A DNA stretch of 64,000 nt from assembly GCF_021049245.1 (NCBI RefSeq), contig NZ_CP088020.1:502001-566000 (forward strand), given 5' to 3'. The position numbers were made by a program, and so were the translations under genes. The DNA is from Radiobacillus kanasensis. Lineage in GTDB: Bacteria > Bacillota > Bacilli > Bacillales > Amphibacillaceae. Each line of letters opens with the position of its first letter. The stretch's first letter is position 1. Positions 16,964-26,684 of the stretch are shown piece by piece. A model generated the notes under the pieces. That model was not told the DNA's origin. It did no database searches and saw only the letters and a program-made list of their open reading frames with translations.

Positions 16964-17122
16964 ATACGTTAGGAACGTATAAAAATAGCAAGGAGAAAAT
17001 CGACTTAGTAAATTTTTAAGGTACCAAGTATAAGTACAACTATGGCTTGGCCTACGTCTTTATAGGCTTGGCTTCGCCAAGTTTTCTTTATACCTACAAA
17101 TTCGTGAAGGGATGGAAGAGGG
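16964..17122. other. guaA leader, second hairpin
   Basis: Between the riboswitch terminator and guaA lies a further hairpin, CTTGGC-TTC-GCCAAG (17067-17081), followed by TTTT. It may reduce read-through or protect the mRNA. Nothing else was recognised. Confidence 0.4.
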
Positions 17123-18658
17123 ATGGCTCAATCAGATATGATCTTAGTGTTAGACTTTGGAAGTCAATACAATCAACTTATCACTAGAAGAATAAGAGAG
17201 TTTGGTGTGTACAGTGAGCTACATAGTCATCGTCTAACGATGGAGGAAATTAAGGCGATGAATCCGAAGGGGATTATCCTTTCTGGTGGACCGCATAGTG
17301 TCTATGATGAAAATAGCTTTCGTTGTGATGAAGGAATCTTTGACTTAAATATTCCGATTCTAGGTATTTGCTATGGGATGCAGCTTATGACGCTTCACTT
17401 CGGTGGAAATGTTCAGAGAGCAAAGGATCGAGAATATGGGAAAGCGGATATTGAATTAAAAGAAGACCCACTTCTATTCAAAGGTACACCGAAAACACAA
17501 ACGGTATGGATGAGTCATGGGGATAAAGTCATTGAACCTCCTGCAGATTTTCACATTGATGCAACAAGCTCCTCCACTCCGGTGGCGGCAATCAGCCATA
17601 AAGAACGTAACTTGTTTGGCGTTCAATTCCATCCAGAGGTGCGAAACACGGAGTATGGAAATGATTTACTGAAGCAATTTGTGTTTGCGGCTTGTGAGTG
17701 TGCTGGAGATTGGACGATGGAAAACTTTGTTGAGCAAGAAGTGAAAAAAATCCAGGACAAAGTAGGCGACAAAAAAGTATTGTGCGCCTTGAGTGGTGGC
17801 GTCGATTCTTCCGTTGTTGCCGCGCTTATTCATAAAGCAATTGGGGATCAGCTCACTTGTATTTTTGTGGATCACGGTTTGCTTCGTAAGGATGAAGGCG
17901 ATTTAGTCATGGAAACGTTCCGTGATGGCTTCCATATGAACATCATTCGAGTAAACGCGCAGGATCGCTTTTTAAACAAGCTAAAAGGAGTAAGTGATCC
18001 GGAGCAAAAACGAAAGATTATCGGCAATGAGTTTATTTATGTGTTTGATGATGAAGCGGAAAAATTAAAGGATATTGATTACTTAGCACAAGGTACTCTA
18101 TACACCGACATTGTCGAAAGTGGAACGGAAACGGCACAAACAATCAAGTCCCACCATAACGTTGGTGGATTACCAGAAGACATGCAATTTGAACTGTTAG
18201 AACCACTCAATACCCTTTTCAAGGATGAAGTGCGTGCGCTTGGTTTAGAGCTTGGTGTGCCAGCAGATATCGTATGGAGGCAGCCATTCCCTGGTCCGGG
18301 TCTAGGTATTCGAGTTCTAGGGGAAGTGACAGAGGATAAAATAGAGATTGTACGGGAATCCGATGCGATCTTACGTGAGGAAATAAAACAGGCCGACCTT
18401 GAAAAAGATATCTGGCAATACTTTACGGTTTTACCGGACATCCGCAGTGTAGGGGTTATGGGCGATGCGCGCACCTATGATTACACAATAGGGATTAGAG
18501 CAGTAACGTCAATTGATGGAATGACTTCAGACTGGGCAAGAATCCCTTGGCACGTATTGGAGAAAATCTCCACCCGAATTGTCAACGAGGTCGAGCACAT
18601 TAATCGCGTTGTCTATGATATTACGAGTAAGCCGCCTGCAACGATTGAATGGGAATGA
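17123..18658 (+). CDS. guaA: GMP synthase (glutamine-hydrolysing)
   Basis: A 511-residue enzyme that makes GMP from XMP, ATP and glutamine. The N-terminal class I glutamine amidotransferase domain has G-I-C-Y-G-M-Q (nucleophile Cys about 83) and Q-F-H-P-E (His about 171). The PP-loop ATP pyrophosphatase domain has [10 protein letters not shown] (about 224). The C-terminal dimerisation domain ends in P-P-A-T-I-E-W-E, as in all GuaA proteins. It is transcribed alone behind a guanine riboswitch, so excess guanine would lower its expression. Length is normal. Confidence 0.97.
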   Translation: MAQSDMILVLDFGSQYNQLITRRIREFGVYSELHSHRLTMEEIKAMNPKGIILSGGPHSVYDENSFRCDEGIFDLNIPILGICYGMQLMTLHFGGNVQRAKDREYGKADIELKEDPLLFKGTPKTQTVWMSHGDKVIEPPADFHIDATSSSTPVAAISHKERNLFGVQFHPEVRNTEYGNDLLKQFVFAACECAGDWTMENFVEQEVKKIQDKVGDKKVLCALSGGVDSSVVAALIHKAIGDQLTCIFVDHGLLRKDEGDLVMETFRDGFHMNIIRVNAQDRFLNKLKGVSDPEQKRKIIGNEFIYVFDDEAEKLKDIDYLAQGTLYTDIVESGTETAQTIKSHHNVGGLPEDMQFELLEPLNTLFKDEVRALGLELGVPADIVWRQPFPGPGLGIRVLGEVTEDKIEIVRESDAILREEIKQADLEKDIWQYFTVLPDIRSVGVMGDARTYDYTIGIRAVTSIDGMTSDWARIPWHVLEKISTRIVNEVEHINRVVYDITSKPPATIEWE

Positions 18659-18701
18659 CGAACATTAATAAAATAATTCAAAAAAACATTCGTCTTTTTA
18701 C

Positions 18702-18730
18702 TTGACGAGGTTCTAGGCAATTAGTATGAT
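18702..18730 (+). promoter_or_regulatory. Promoter of pbuG
   Basis: TTGACG (18702-18707) and TATGAT (18725-18730) with a 17-base spacer, 33 bases before the aptamer. Confidence 0.8.
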
Positions 18731-18762
18731 GAATAATGTACTTATAAAATAAATAGAAAAAT

Positions 18763-18833
18763 CCGTCGTATAATTTTGGGGATATGGCCCATGAGTTTCT
18801 ACCGGACTACCGTAAATGGTCTGACTACGCTGG
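18763..18833 (+). promoter_or_regulatory. Purine riboswitch aptamer, guanine class, upstream of pbuG
   Basis: P1 pairs 18763-18770 with 18826-18833. The conserved L2 GGGGATATGGCCC, GTTTCTACC and the L3 CCGTAAATGG are present, followed by GACTACG, with C at the specificity position. Together with its terminator this forms a standard transcription-terminating OFF switch. Confidence 0.95.
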
Positions 18834-18887
18834 AGTGTTCATTACTTATTTTTTATTTAGGAGTATAGAACATTTCTGAAGTTAGTT

Positions 18888-18931
18888 AAAGGTAGTACTC
18901 TTGGCCAAAGCCAAAGGTGCTACCTTTTTTT
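18888..18931 (+). terminator. Riboswitch-controlled terminator of pbuG
   Basis: An 18-bp stem (18888-18905 with 18910-18927; two G-T pairs, one mismatch), a CAAA loop and a long T run. Confidence 0.9.
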
Positions 18932-18977
18932 GTTTGGGATCTCAGTGAGACGGAGTTCACTTGGGGAGGATGTTTTG

Positions 18978-20291
18978 ATGAAGAAGTTTTTCCAGTTTGA
19001 AGAGCTTGGCACGAATATTAGAACGGAATTTGTTGCAGGTCTTACTACGTTCTTAGCGATGGCCTACATTTTGTTTGTAAATCCATCAACGCTAACTGCT
19101 GATGGAGCAACCGGAATGGATGCTGGTGCTGTATTCACCGCAACTGCTTTAGCGGCTGCAATTGGTTCACTAGTTATGGGGCTAGTTGCGAAATACCCTG
19201 TTGCGCTAGCACCAGGAATGGGCCTGAACGCATTTTTTGCTTATACGGTTGTATTAGGTTGGGGAATTCCTTGGGAAACAGCTTTAGCTGGTGTATTAGC
19301 TTCTGGACTTATTTTTATCGTTCTGACTTTATCAGGAATTAGAGAGACTATTATTAACGCAATTCCAGCAAACTTAAAAATGGCAGTTGGTGCTGGTATC
19401 GGTTTATTTATTGCTTTTATTGGATTCCAAAATGCAGGCATCATTGTGAATAACGATGCAACTCTTATTGGATTAGGAGACCTTTCTGCACCAAATACGT
19501 TACTAGCGATCTTTGGGATTGTGGTAACAGTCATTCTTTTAACAAGAAATGTAAAGGGTGGCGTTTTCTACGGAATGATTATTACAGCAATTGCTGGAAT
19601 GATTTTCGGATTAATTGATCCACCAAAAGGACTTGGAGATATCGTTGGACCGGTACCAAGCTTAGCTCCAACGTTCGGTCAGGCATTTGCTCACTTCGGT
19701 GATATTTTTACCATTCAAATGTTAGTCGTTGTTTTAACTTTCTTGTTTGTAGATTTCTTTGACACTGCAGGAACATTAGTAGCAGTTGCGACAAAAGCCG
19801 GTTTAATGAAAGACAACAAGCTACCGCGTGCTGGTAAAGCCTTGTTTGCAGACTCAGCAGCAACAGTAGTTGGGGCAACGTTGGGAACTTCTACAACGAC
19901 GTCTTATGTGGAATCTACAACAGGGGTAAGTGCTGGAGGACGTTCTGGATTCACTTCAGTAGTGACAGCAGGATTCTTTCTTCTAGCCTTAATCTTTTCA
20001 CCGTTACTAGGAATGGTAACATCGGCAGTTACAGCGCCAGCCTTAATTATTGTTGGTGTCTTAATGTGTACGACTTTAAAGGATATTGATTGGGATCAGT
20101 TCGAAATCGCAGTTCCAGCTTTCCTTACAATTGTAACGATGCCTTTGTCCTATAGCATTGCAACAGGTATCGCGATTGGATTCGTGTTCTATCCAATCAC
20201 TATGGTTGTAAAAGGAAAAGCAAAAGAAATAAACGGCATTATGTGGGGACTGTTCGTCGTCTTCATTCTGTATTTCATTTTCTTGCAATAG
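18978..20291 (+). CDS. pbuG: Hypoxanthine/guanine permease (PbuG, NCS2/AzgA family)
   Basis: A 437-residue importer with about 13 membrane helices. AzgA-family motifs are F-L-A-M-A-Y-I-L-F-V-N-P near the start, G-M-G-L-N-A-F-F-A-Y (about 78) and F-F-D-T-A-G-T-L (about 261). The start ATG 18978 is preceded by GGGGAGG 8 bases upstream; an earlier frame start at 18930 lies inside the terminator T run and is rejected. The guanine riboswitch upstream matches the transported bases. The position after guaA is the same as in B. subtilis. Confidence 0.95.
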   Translation: MKKFFQFEELGTNIRTEFVAGLTTFLAMAYILFVNPSTLTADGATGMDAGAVFTATALAAAIGSLVMGLVAKYPVALAPGMGLNAFFAYTVVLGWGIPWETALAGVLASGLIFIVLTLSGIRETIINAIPANLKMAVGAGIGLFIAFIGFQNAGIIVNNDATLIGLGDLSAPNTLLAIFGIVVTVILLTRNVKGGVFYGMIITAIAGMIFGLIDPPKGLGDIVGPVPSLAPTFGQAFAHFGDIFTIQMLVVVLTFLFVDFFDTAGTLVAVATKAGLMKDNKLPRAGKALFADSAATVVGATLGTSTTTSYVESTTGVSAGGRSGFTSVVTAGFFLLALIFSPLLGMVTSAVTAPALIIVGVLMCTTLKDIDWDQFEIAVPAFLTIVTMPLSYSIATGIAIGFVFYPITMVVKGKAKEINGIMWGLFVVFILYFIFLQ

Positions 20292-20339
20292 ACAAAATTT
20301 ACATTATGCTAAGTAGTTCAATTTTAAATGAACAAATGA

Positions 20340-20380
20340 AATAGCATACCAAATCACATAGATTGGTATGCTATTGTTCA
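20340..20380 (+). terminator. Hairpin after pbuG
   Basis: A 13-bp perfect stem (20340-20352 with 20363-20375) with a 10-base loop, followed by GTTCATTATT. It has no clean T run but probably ends the pbuG transcript. Confidence 0.6.
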
Positions 20381-20530
20381 TTATTATATCAGTTTTCTTT
20401 TATGATAAATTTTGTGCATTTGTTTCCCGAACCATTCATCTTAAAGGGTGCCATCTCTTCTATAACCATATACGCTTTTCCCAGCAGAGATTTAAAAAAT
20501 TCTAAATAGGACCAGACAAATTTTTAGACA

Positions 20531-20539
20531 TGATATAAT
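20531..20539 (+). promoter_or_regulatory. Extended -10 promoter of mntA-hepT
   Basis: TG-A-TATAAT (20531-20539) lies 35 bp upstream of mntA. No good -35 box is visible at 17 or 18 bases, which is usual for extended -10 promoters. Confidence 0.6.
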
Positions 20540-20574
20540 GTTTATAAAGTAATGAAGAATGTGAGGGATTTGTT

Positions 20575-20862
20575 GTGTTATATGATATTCTTCAAGAAAA
20601 ACGGGATTTAATTTTAAAAGTGGCAGGTAAGCACCGTATTCGAAATGTACGAGTTTTTGGTTCTGTTGCAAGACTTGAAGATGGACCTGAAAGTGACCTT
20701 GATTTACTTGTGGAATTTGAAGAAGGAAGTAGCTTGTTTGATTTGATTCGCTTTAAACAAGAAGTTGAAGAATTACTTGATATTAAAGTCGATGTCGTAA
20801 CAGAAAACTCGATTCATTGGAGTATGAAAGAAGATGTGTTAAACGGAGCAATTCAACTATGA
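20575..20862 (+). CDS. mntA: MntA-like nucleotidyltransferase antitoxin
   Basis: A 95-residue minimal nucleotidyltransferase. It has the exact motif G-S-x10-D-x-D (G-S-V-A-R-L-E-D-G-P-E-S-D-L-D, about 31-45) that defines MntA antitoxins, and a third acidic residue in V-D-V-V near residue 78. Such proteins transfer AMP to a tyrosine of the HEPN toxin and so silence it (type VII toxin-antitoxin). The stop codon overlaps the ATG of the next gene (ATGA), so the two are coupled. The TTG/GTG region upstream has a GAGGG ribosome binding site. Confidence 0.88.
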   Translation: MLYDILQEKRDLILKVAGKHRIRNVRVFGSVARLEDGPESDLDLLVEFEEGSSLFDLIRFKQEVEELLDIKVDVVTENSIHWSMKEDVLNGAIQL

Positions 20863-21188
20863 AATATGACAAACTCTATTTGCGCCATATTTTAGAGTGT
20901 ATAGAAAACATTGAATCGTATATCCCAAATGGAGAAGATGATTTTTTTAGTTCAAAATTAATACAAGATGCGATTATTCGTAATTTAGAAATTGTCGGAG
21001 AAGCTACTAAGCGAATATCAAAAGATTTTCGAGAACAATACCCTCATGTACCGTGGAAAGAAATGGCAGGACTAAGAGACGTTCTAATTCATAACTATTT
21101 TGGCGTGGATAACGGGATTGTTTGGAACGTGGTTGAAAAAGAAATACCACCATTAAAAGAAAAAATAATAGATTTACTAGATCGGTAA
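20859..21188 (+). CDS. hepT: HepT-like HEPN ribonuclease toxin (DUF86)
   Basis: A 109-residue helical protein of the DUF86/HEPN family. The catalytic R-x4-H-x-Y motif is intact: R-D-V-L-I-H-N-Y (about 78-85), where the tyrosine is the AMPylation target in known MntA-HepT pairs. The start is the ATG that overlaps the mntA stop; an earlier in-frame start at 20817 lies inside mntA. The pair occupies the place of yebC-yebD in the B. subtilis order, which suggests insertion. It may stabilise the region or defend against phage; which is not known. Confidence 0.9.
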   Translation: MKYDKLYLRHILECIENIESYIPNGEDDFFSSKLIQDAIIRNLEIVGEATKRISKDFREQYPHVPWKEMAGLRDVLIHNYFGVDNGIVWNVVEKEIPPLKEKIIDLLDR

Positions 21189-21198
21189 TAGACAAAGA

Positions 21199-21233
21199 AA
21201 AGGCTAGGATTTCTAAAAACCTAGCCTTTTTAA
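21199..21233 (+). terminator. Terminator after hepT
   Basis: A 10-bp stem (AAAGGCTAGG with CCTAGCCTTT) and an 11-base loop, then a T run. Confidence 0.85.
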
Positions 21234-21382
21234 CTTTATACAAGCGTTTTATATGTCAATTCAACAATGCTCAAATTAGGAAAGATGACTACAAAACCAA
21301 TTTCTACTTGGTATGTTTTTGATAAGTTTTCTCTTAGCACGACTTCCCTCACCCTCGGACGATATCTAGTAATTAAATAGGC

Positions 21383-21817
21383 TCAATCCTCATCCAACGA
21401 ACGAATCGTTAACTTATTTTGTTCGGTATTGTCTGGTATGGTCCGATGAAGCTGGATGACTAGAAGACCGTGTCGATATGTCGCATCAATTTTGTCGCTT
21501 CGAACTGGATAAGGCAAATCAACCTGGCGCTCAAAAACACCTTGAATAATCTCTTCCTTAATGACTTGGCCGCCAGGGGAAGGAACATCGATGACGCCTC
21601 TAAGCTTTAGACTTGTATAGTTTACAAACACATCAATTTTTTCTAAGTCTTTGACACCGGGAAGGTTTACGATGCAGAATAATTCGTTTTGTTGTTGGTA
21701 AAGATTAATCTGAGGAATGGGCGGTTTAAAGATATCTTCAAACTCATTCCAAAACGTATCGCCGAAAAAACCATCCATACTCTTTTTCCAGTCTTCCATA
21801 TGATTAAAAGGATCCAT
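21383..21817 (-). CDS. Hsp20/alpha-crystallin family small heat-shock or spore coat-like protein
   Basis: A 144-residue protein. The alpha-crystallin domain covers about residues 37-125, from I-N-L-Y-Q-Q-Q-N-E-L to the conserved end H-G-L-L-V-I-Q-L. The N-terminal arm is aromatic (F, W). In the second half of the domain, V-D-L-P-Y-P-V matches the usual L-P-x-x-V. A good site (GGAGG, 6 bases before ATG) is present on the minus strand. The B. subtilis relatives CotM, CotP and YocM act in the spore coat or in stress, and either role is possible. It is divergent to the yebEG operon. Confidence 0.85.
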   Translation of the reverse strand: MDPFNHMEDWKKSMDGFFGDTFWNEFEDIFKPPIPQINLYQQQNELFCIVNLPGVKDLEKIDVFVNYTSLKLRGVIDVPSPGGQVIKEEIIQGVFERQVDLPYPVRSDKIDATYRHGLLVIQLHRTIPDNTEQNKLTIRSLDED

Positions 21818-21846
21818 GGGGTACCTCCTTCATTGGATTGTAAGGG

Positions 21847-21875
21847 TTGAATGCGTTATAGTGTATGCATACAAT
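21847..21875 (+). promoter_or_regulatory. Promoter of yebE-yebG
   Basis: TTGAAT (21847-21852) and TACAAT (21870-21875), spacer 17 bases, 62 bp upstream of the TTG start. Confidence 0.65.
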
Positions 21876-21937
21876 GGAAATAGGTGATAGCCTATGAAAC
21901 AACAGGACTATAATGGTTAGAACTGGGGGGCTTCATT

Positions 21938-22480
21938 TTGCTAGACAATGCATTTTGGATGATCGCAATTATATTGAGTGTAAATATTGTATATGTAGCG
22001 TTTAATACAGTAAGAATGATTCTAACCTTAAAGGGACGACGCTATATTGCGGCCGTCGTAAGTGTCTTTGAAGTCACGGTTTACGTACTGGGATTAGGGT
22101 TAGTGTTGGATAATTTAGATCAAATTCAAAATCTGATTGCCTATGCAGTCGGTTTTGGGATTGGCGTTGTAGTCGGTTCTAAAATAGAAGAAAAGCTTGC
22201 ACTCGGTTATATAACGGTGAATGTTATTTCTTCTGATCCGAATAAACCATTTACGAAGCAATTAAGAGAAAAAGGCTACGGGGTAACAAGCTGGTATGCC
22301 TATGGGATGGACGGAGACCGTTTGGCGATGCAAATCTTAACACCAAGAAAATATGAATTAAAGCTTTATGAAACAATCAAAGAAATCGATGAAAAAGCCT
22401 TTATCATCGCCTACGAACCGAAGCAGATCTATGGCGGGTTCTGGGTGAAGCAAGTGAAAAGAGGTAAACTGCATCCATGA
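21938..22480 (+). CDS. yebE: UPF0316 membrane protein with DUF2179 domain (YebE)
   Basis: A 180-residue protein with three membrane helices in the first 80 residues. Those helices are followed by a soluble DUF2179 domain (about 92-175) that begins V-N-V-I-S-S and contains A-F-I-I-A-Y-E-P. The family, including B. subtilis YebE, is conserved in Firmicutes without a proven function. The TTG start follows GGGGGG at 7 bases. It overlaps yebG by 4 bases, and the pair precedes purE as in B. subtilis. DUF2179 domains are also found at the C-terminus of YitT proteins. Confidence 0.9.
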   Translation: MLDNAFWMIAIILSVNIVYVAFNTVRMILTLKGRRYIAAVVSVFEVTVYVLGLGLVLDNLDQIQNLIAYAVGFGIGVVVGSKIEEKLALGYITVNVISSDPNKPFTKQLREKGYGVTSWYAYGMDGDRLAMQILTPRKYELKLYETIKEIDEKAFIIAYEPKQIYGGFWVKQVKRGKLHP

Positions 22481-22689
22481 GCAAAAACAAAAAGAAGAGA
22501 TATCAAATGGAAAAGAATGAAACGATTGAACAATGCTTGGAGCGAATCAAGCGGGATGGGTATATGCCAGTGAGGAGAACGGAGCAGCCTGTTTTTCAAG
22601 AGAAGAAGGAAAATGGGGAAACTTCCTATGAACCAGTGGGAAGAATCATCTGTTTTGATGCGGTTCCAGCTGAAAACCGAACATTATAA
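22477..22689 (+). CDS. yebG: NETI-motif small protein (YebG)
   Basis: A 70-residue basic protein with the eponymous N-E-T-I motif (residues 14-17) followed by [21 protein letters not shown]. This is the whole conserved core of the family. The end reads I-I-C-F-D. It overlaps yebE (ATGA) and probably depends on it for translation. Function is unknown; its conserved place before the purine operon is the only hint. Confidence 0.88.
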   Translation: MSKNKKKRYQMEKNETIEQCLERIKRDGYMPVRRTEQPVFQEKKENGETSYEPVGRIICFDAVPAENRTL

Positions 22690-22719
22690 CGCGTGGATGT
22701 TTTATTGTTCGATAAATCG

Positions 22720-22748
22720 TTGACCCTTCTCGATAAAATTGTTATCAT
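22720..22748 (+). promoter_or_regulatory. Promoter of the pur operon
   Basis: TTGACC (22720-22725) and TATCAT (22743-22748) with a 17-base spacer, and TG one base before the -10. A PurR box pair is expected by analogy near here, but I could not identify it with confidence. Confidence 0.75.
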
Positions 22749-22798
22749 AAGACAAGGGGAAACCAAGTACGAATTTTATCCTTTTTATAATCGAATAA

Positions 22799-22865
22799 CC
22801 TCATATAATTTCGGGGATATGGCCCGATAGTCTCTACCCATCACCGTAAATGATGGACTATGGGG
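22799..22865 (+). promoter_or_regulatory. Purine riboswitch aptamer, guanine class, upstream of purE
   Basis: P1 pairs CCTCATA (22799-22805) with TATGGGG (22859-22865). The standard L2 GGGGATATGGCCC, then GTCTCTACC and the L3 CCGTAAATG, are present, followed by GACTATG with C at the specificity position. Confidence 0.95.
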
Positions 22866-22918
22866 GAAGAAAGTACGTTTCTTTGTGTTACGTACAGGAA
22901 TAGCTATGTCAAAACAAG

Positions 22919-22966
22919 AGCCTATTCATCTTCTCTCCCATAAGAGTAGATGAGTAGGCTTTTTTA
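22919..22966 (+). terminator. Riboswitch-controlled terminator of the pur operon
   Basis: A 17-base stem (22919-22935 with 22944-22960; one G-T pair and one mismatch), an 8-base loop and six T residues, 28 bases before purE. Confidence 0.9.
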
Positions 22967-22994
22967 TATTCCAAAAGTAGAGAGGGGAACATAA

Positions 22995-23486
22995 ATGACG
23001 CAGGTTGGCGTGATTATGGGTAGTATTTCAGATTGGGAAACAATGAAACATGCCTGTGAAGTCTTAGATCAATTAGAGATTTCTTATGAGAAAGAAGTTA
23101 TCTCTGCACACCGTACACCAGATGATATGTTTACGTATGCGGAACAAGCAAAAGGAAAGGGTCTTCGTGTCATTATTGCAGGTGCAGGTGGTGCCGCTCA
23201 TTTACCGGGAATGGTAGCAGCAAAGACGACTCTTCCGGTAATCGGAGTACCTGTCCAAAGTAAAGCGTTAAATGGATTGGACTCTTTGCTTTCCATTGTA
23301 CAGATGCCAGGAGGGGTACCGGTGGCGACGGTTGCGATTGGTAAAGCAGGAGCGACTAATGCCGGATTGCTAGCAGTACAAATCATTGGAGCTTTTGATG
23401 AAGCTATATCTAGCAAACTAGAAAGCTATCAACATGAATTGAAAAATAAGGTGAATGAAATGAGGGAGCAGCTTGCAACCGAATAA
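22995..23486 (+). CDS. purE: N5-carboxyaminoimidazole ribonucleotide mutase
   Basis: A 163-residue class I PurE. It moves the carboxylate of N5-CAIR to form CAIR. The phosphate-binding loop is [10 protein letters not shown] (about 9-18), the catalytic histidine is in S-A-H-R-T-P (about 40), and [12 protein letters not shown] (about 66-77) follows. It is the first gene of the twelve-gene operon and overlaps purK by 14 bases. RBS AGAGGGG. Confidence 0.97.
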   Translation: MTQVGVIMGSISDWETMKHACEVLDQLEISYEKEVISAHRTPDDMFTYAEQAKGKGLRVIIAGAGGAAHLPGMVAAKTTLPVIGVPVQSKALNGLDSLLSIVQMPGGVPVATVAIGKAGATNAGLLAVQIIGAFDEAISSKLESYQHELKNKVNEMREQLATE

Positions 23487-24603
23487 GCTATTACCAGGAA
23501 GTACGATTGGAATATTAGGTGGTGGTCAGCTTGGAAGAATGATGGCGATCGCAGCAAAATATATGGGATATCGTGTCACGGTTTTAGATCCAACGGAAGA
23601 TTGCCCGACCGCTCAAGTGAGTGATCATCAGATTTTAGCAAAGTACGATGACTTAGAAGCAATCAAACAGTTGGCTGAAGCAAGTGATGTCATCACATAT
23701 GAATTTGAAAATGTCGATTTGGAAGCAGCAAAGTATTTAGAGGAAAGAAATATTTTGCCGCAAGGAGCTCGGTTATTAAAGATTACGCAGGATAGAGAAC
23801 AGGAAAAGCAAGCTGTTGTTGATAGTGGCTTAGAAGTTCCTCCTTATCGAATTGTATCGAATGTACAGGAAGTGGAGGCTGTTCTAAACGAAATTAAAGT
23901 ACCTTGTGTGATAAAAACATGCAGAGGTGGATACGACGGAAAGGGACAGTTAAAAATAACAGAAGAGACCTCCCTAGAAAAAGTGCAACAATTTGTAGAA
24001 CAAAAAGGTCGTTGCATTATAGAAAATTGGGTTCCGTTTAATAAAGAAATATCTGTTGTTTTCACCCGTGCGATAACTGGTGAAATGACGATTTTTCCAA
24101 TCGCTGAAAATGAACATAAGGATCATATTTTACATACAACCAGTGCCCCAGCTCTTATTTCGACCGTTGTGGAGCGAAAGGCCATAGAATCCGCTGAAAA
24201 ACTTGCCAACCACATCAATGTAGTAGGTACTTTCGCGATTGAAATGTTTGTAAAAGGTGAAGATGTATATATTAATGAAATGGCACCACGCCCACATAAT
24301 TCCGGACATTACACGATCGAAGCATGTAATGTGTCACAGTTCGAACAACACATTCGAGCGATTACCGGATTGCCACTTGTGCCAATCTCCTTCCATGGTG
24401 GAGCTATTATGCTGAACCTGTTAGGGGAAGAGCTTGAAAAGTTGATGAATCAAACCGCTGAGATTCCTGCTGGACACTTGCACGTCTATGGGAAAGACTC
24501 GATAAAACCGAAGCGGAAAATGGGGCACCTAACGATGGTAGGAGCCAGCTTGGATGAAGTGAAGCAAAGAAGTAAAGAGATTATAGAGAACTTTTATAAA
24601 TGA
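23473..24603 (+). CDS. purK: N5-carboxyaminoimidazole ribonucleotide synthase
   Basis: A 376-residue ATP-grasp enzyme that carboxylates AIR with bicarbonate and ATP. The N-terminal [12 protein letters not shown] (about 12-23) and the ATP-grasp core [10 protein letters not shown] (about 150) are present, plus [12 protein letters not shown] at about 270. The TTG start is inside the end of purE and is served by GAGGGAG. Length is normal. It feeds PurE directly. Confidence 0.96.
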   Translation: MQPNKLLPGSTIGILGGGQLGRMMAIAAKYMGYRVTVLDPTEDCPTAQVSDHQILAKYDDLEAIKQLAEASDVITYEFENVDLEAAKYLEERNILPQGARLLKITQDREQEKQAVVDSGLEVPPYRIVSNVQEVEAVLNEIKVPCVIKTCRGGYDGKGQLKITEETSLEKVQQFVEQKGRCIIENWVPFNKEISVVFTRAITGEMTIFPIAENEHKDHILHTTSAPALISTVVERKAIESAEKLANHINVVGTFAIEMFVKGEDVYINEMAPRPHNSGHYTIEACNVSQFEQHIRAITGLPLVPISFHGGAIMLNLLGEELEKLMNQTAEIPAGHLHVYGKDSIKPKRKMGHLTMVGASLDEVKQRSKEIIENFYK

Positions 24604-24622
24604 TTAACAGGAGGATTACTGC

Positions 24623-25915
24623 ATGATAAGCCGATACACAAGAGAAGAAATGGGATCGATTTGGACAGAAGAAAATCGTTTTAAAGCATGGTTAGAGGTA
24701 GAGATTTTAGCCTGTGAAGCTTGGAGTGAGTTAGGCGTTATCCCAAAAGAAGACGTATTAAAAATTAGAGAGAACGCGTCTTTTGATGTTGATCGAATTT
24801 ATGAAATTGAACAAGACACAAGACACGATGTTGTAGCTTTTACAAGAGCCGTTTCCGAAACATTAGGGGAAGAGAAGAAATGGGTTCACTACGGCTTAAC
24901 CTCAACGGATGTCGTCGATACAGCATTATCTTTTTTACTAAAACAAGCAAATGAAATTATTCGCAAAGACTTACATGCCTTCGTCGATGTATTAAAAGCG
25001 AAAGCGCAAGAGCATAAGCACACTGTCATGATGGGACGCACACACGGGGTGCATGCAGAACCAACTACCTTCGGATTGAAGATGGCTCTTTGGTATGAAG
25101 AAATGAAACGGAACGTCGAACGTTTTGAAGCTGCGGCGAAAACAATCGAAACAGGAAAACTATCTGGGGCAGTTGGTACATATGCCAATATCGACCCGTT
25201 CGTGGAAGAGTACGTTTGTGAAAAAATCGGTCTAGCACCCGCACCTGTTTCTACACAGACCCTACAAAGAGATAGACACGCGCACTACATGAGTACTCTT
25301 TCTTTAATTGCTACATCCATTGAAAAATTCGCGGTAGAAATTCGTGGCCTGCAAAAAACAGAAACACGTGAAGTAGAAGAATTTTTTGCGAAAGGTCAAA
25401 AAGGATCTTCCGCAATGCCACATAAACGGAATCCAATTGGATCAGAAAACATGACAGGAATGGCTCGTGTCCTTCGTGGATATATGCTGACATCTTACGA
25501 AAACGTAGCACTTTGGCATGAAAGAGATATTTCTCATTCTTCAGCAGAACGTGTTATTTTACCAGATGCAACGATCGCGTTGAATTATATGCTGAACCGT
25601 TTTACCAATATCGTGAAAAATCTAACGGTCTTCCCAGAAAATATGCGTGCCAATATTGATAAGACATTTGGCGTTATTTTCTCCCAACGTGTACTTCTTT
25701 CTTTAATTGACCAAGGGATGAGTCGAGAAGAAGCCTATGATTTAGTTCAACCAAATGCGATGAAAGCCTGGGAAGAAAGAACATCATTTAAAGAGTTAGT
25801 GGAAGCGGAATCGAAAATCACGTCCGTATTGACACAAGAGCAAATTGATGACTGCTTTGATTATACGTACCACCTAAAGAATGTAGATCGCATTTTCGAC
25901 AAGATTGGTCTATAA
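24623..25915 (+). CDS. purB: Adenylosuccinate lyase
   Basis: A 430-residue lyase that acts twice, on SAICAR and on adenylosuccinate. The fumarase/ASL signature [12 protein letters not shown] (about 262-273) and the catalytic histidine segment [10 protein letters not shown] (about 139) are intact. An AGGAGG-type site precedes the ATG. Gene order purK-purB-purC is as in B. subtilis. Confidence 0.97.
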   Translation: MISRYTREEMGSIWTEENRFKAWLEVEILACEAWSELGVIPKEDVLKIRENASFDVDRIYEIEQDTRHDVVAFTRAVSETLGEEKKWVHYGLTSTDVVDTALSFLLKQANEIIRKDLHAFVDVLKAKAQEHKHTVMMGRTHGVHAEPTTFGLKMALWYEEMKRNVERFEAAAKTIETGKLSGAVGTYANIDPFVEEYVCEKIGLAPAPVSTQTLQRDRHAHYMSTLSLIATSIEKFAVEIRGLQKTETREVEEFFAKGQKGSSAMPHKRNPIGSENMTGMARVLRGYMLTSYENVALWHERDISHSSAERVILPDATIALNYMLNRFTNIVKNLTVFPENMRANIDKTFGVIFSQRVLLSLIDQGMSREEAYDLVQPNAMKAWEERTSFKELVEAESKITSVLTQEQIDDCFDYTYHLKNVDRIFDKIGL

Positions 25916-25970
25916 AGAAAGTTGTTAGAAAGCAATAGGGGATTCATAACTAATCAGATGGGGTGATGTT

Positions 25971-26684
25971 GTGAAAGGTGAATTGTTATATGAAGGAAAA
26001 GCGAAAAAGGTTTTTGTAGTAGAGGGCGATGAAAAGTCTTTAGTTCTTTCCTACAAAAATGACGCGACAGCTTTTAATGGGAAAAAGAAAGCAAGCTTTA
26101 TCGGTAAAGGAAAATATAACAACTTAATCACAGCTAAGATTTTTGACTACTTGCATAGCAAAGGAATTGCGACACACTTTCAAAAGAGCCTAAATGAAAC
26201 AGAACAATTAGTGACAAAAACGGCCATCATTCCGGTTGAGGTGGTCGTCCGAAACGTCGCTGCGGGGAGTATAACGAAGCGACTAGGGATGAAAGAGAAA
26301 ACGGTATTTTCACCAGCCCTCGTGGAACTATTTTATAAAGATGACGATTTAGGTGACCCACTCATAAATGATGAACATGCAAGAATTTTAGCAAACGTCG
26401 ATCCATTTGAATTAGAGCAAATGAAAGAAGCAGCACGAGCCATTAATGAACATTTACTAGCATTCTTTGAAACTGTGAATCTACAACTAGCCGACTTTAA
26501 GCTAGAATTCGGAAAAGATGTAGAAGGAAATTTGTTGTTAGCAGATGAAATTTCTCCAGATACGTGCCGTTTATGGGACATGGAAACAGGTGAGAAAATG
26601 GATAAAGATGTGTTTCGAGAAGATATTGGCGACTTGATAGAAACGTATGATGCGATACTTCAACGACTGGAGGCAGTGAAATGA
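25971..26684 (+). CDS. purC: SAICAR synthetase
   Basis: A 237-residue enzyme that joins aspartate to CAIR. The N-terminus L-L-Y-E-G-K-A-K-K-V-F and the signature I-P-V-E-V-V-V-R-N-V-A-A-G-S (about 86-99) are present, plus L-A-D-E-I-S-P-D-T-C-R-L-W-D (about 188-201). GTG start with GGGGTGATG just upstream. It overlaps purS by 4 bases. The 55-base gap before it holds no promoter that I can recognise. Confidence 0.96.
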   Translation: MKGELLYEGKAKKVFVVEGDEKSLVLSYKNDATAFNGKKKASFIGKGKYNNLITAKIFDYLHSKGIATHFQKSLNETEQLVTKTAIIPVEVVVRNVAAGSITKRLGMKEKTVFSPALVELFYKDDDLGDPLINDEHARILANVDPFELEQMKEAARAINEHLLAFFETVNLQLADFKLEFGKDVEGNLLLADEISPDTCRLWDMETGEKMDKDVFREDIGDLIETYDAILQRLEAVK

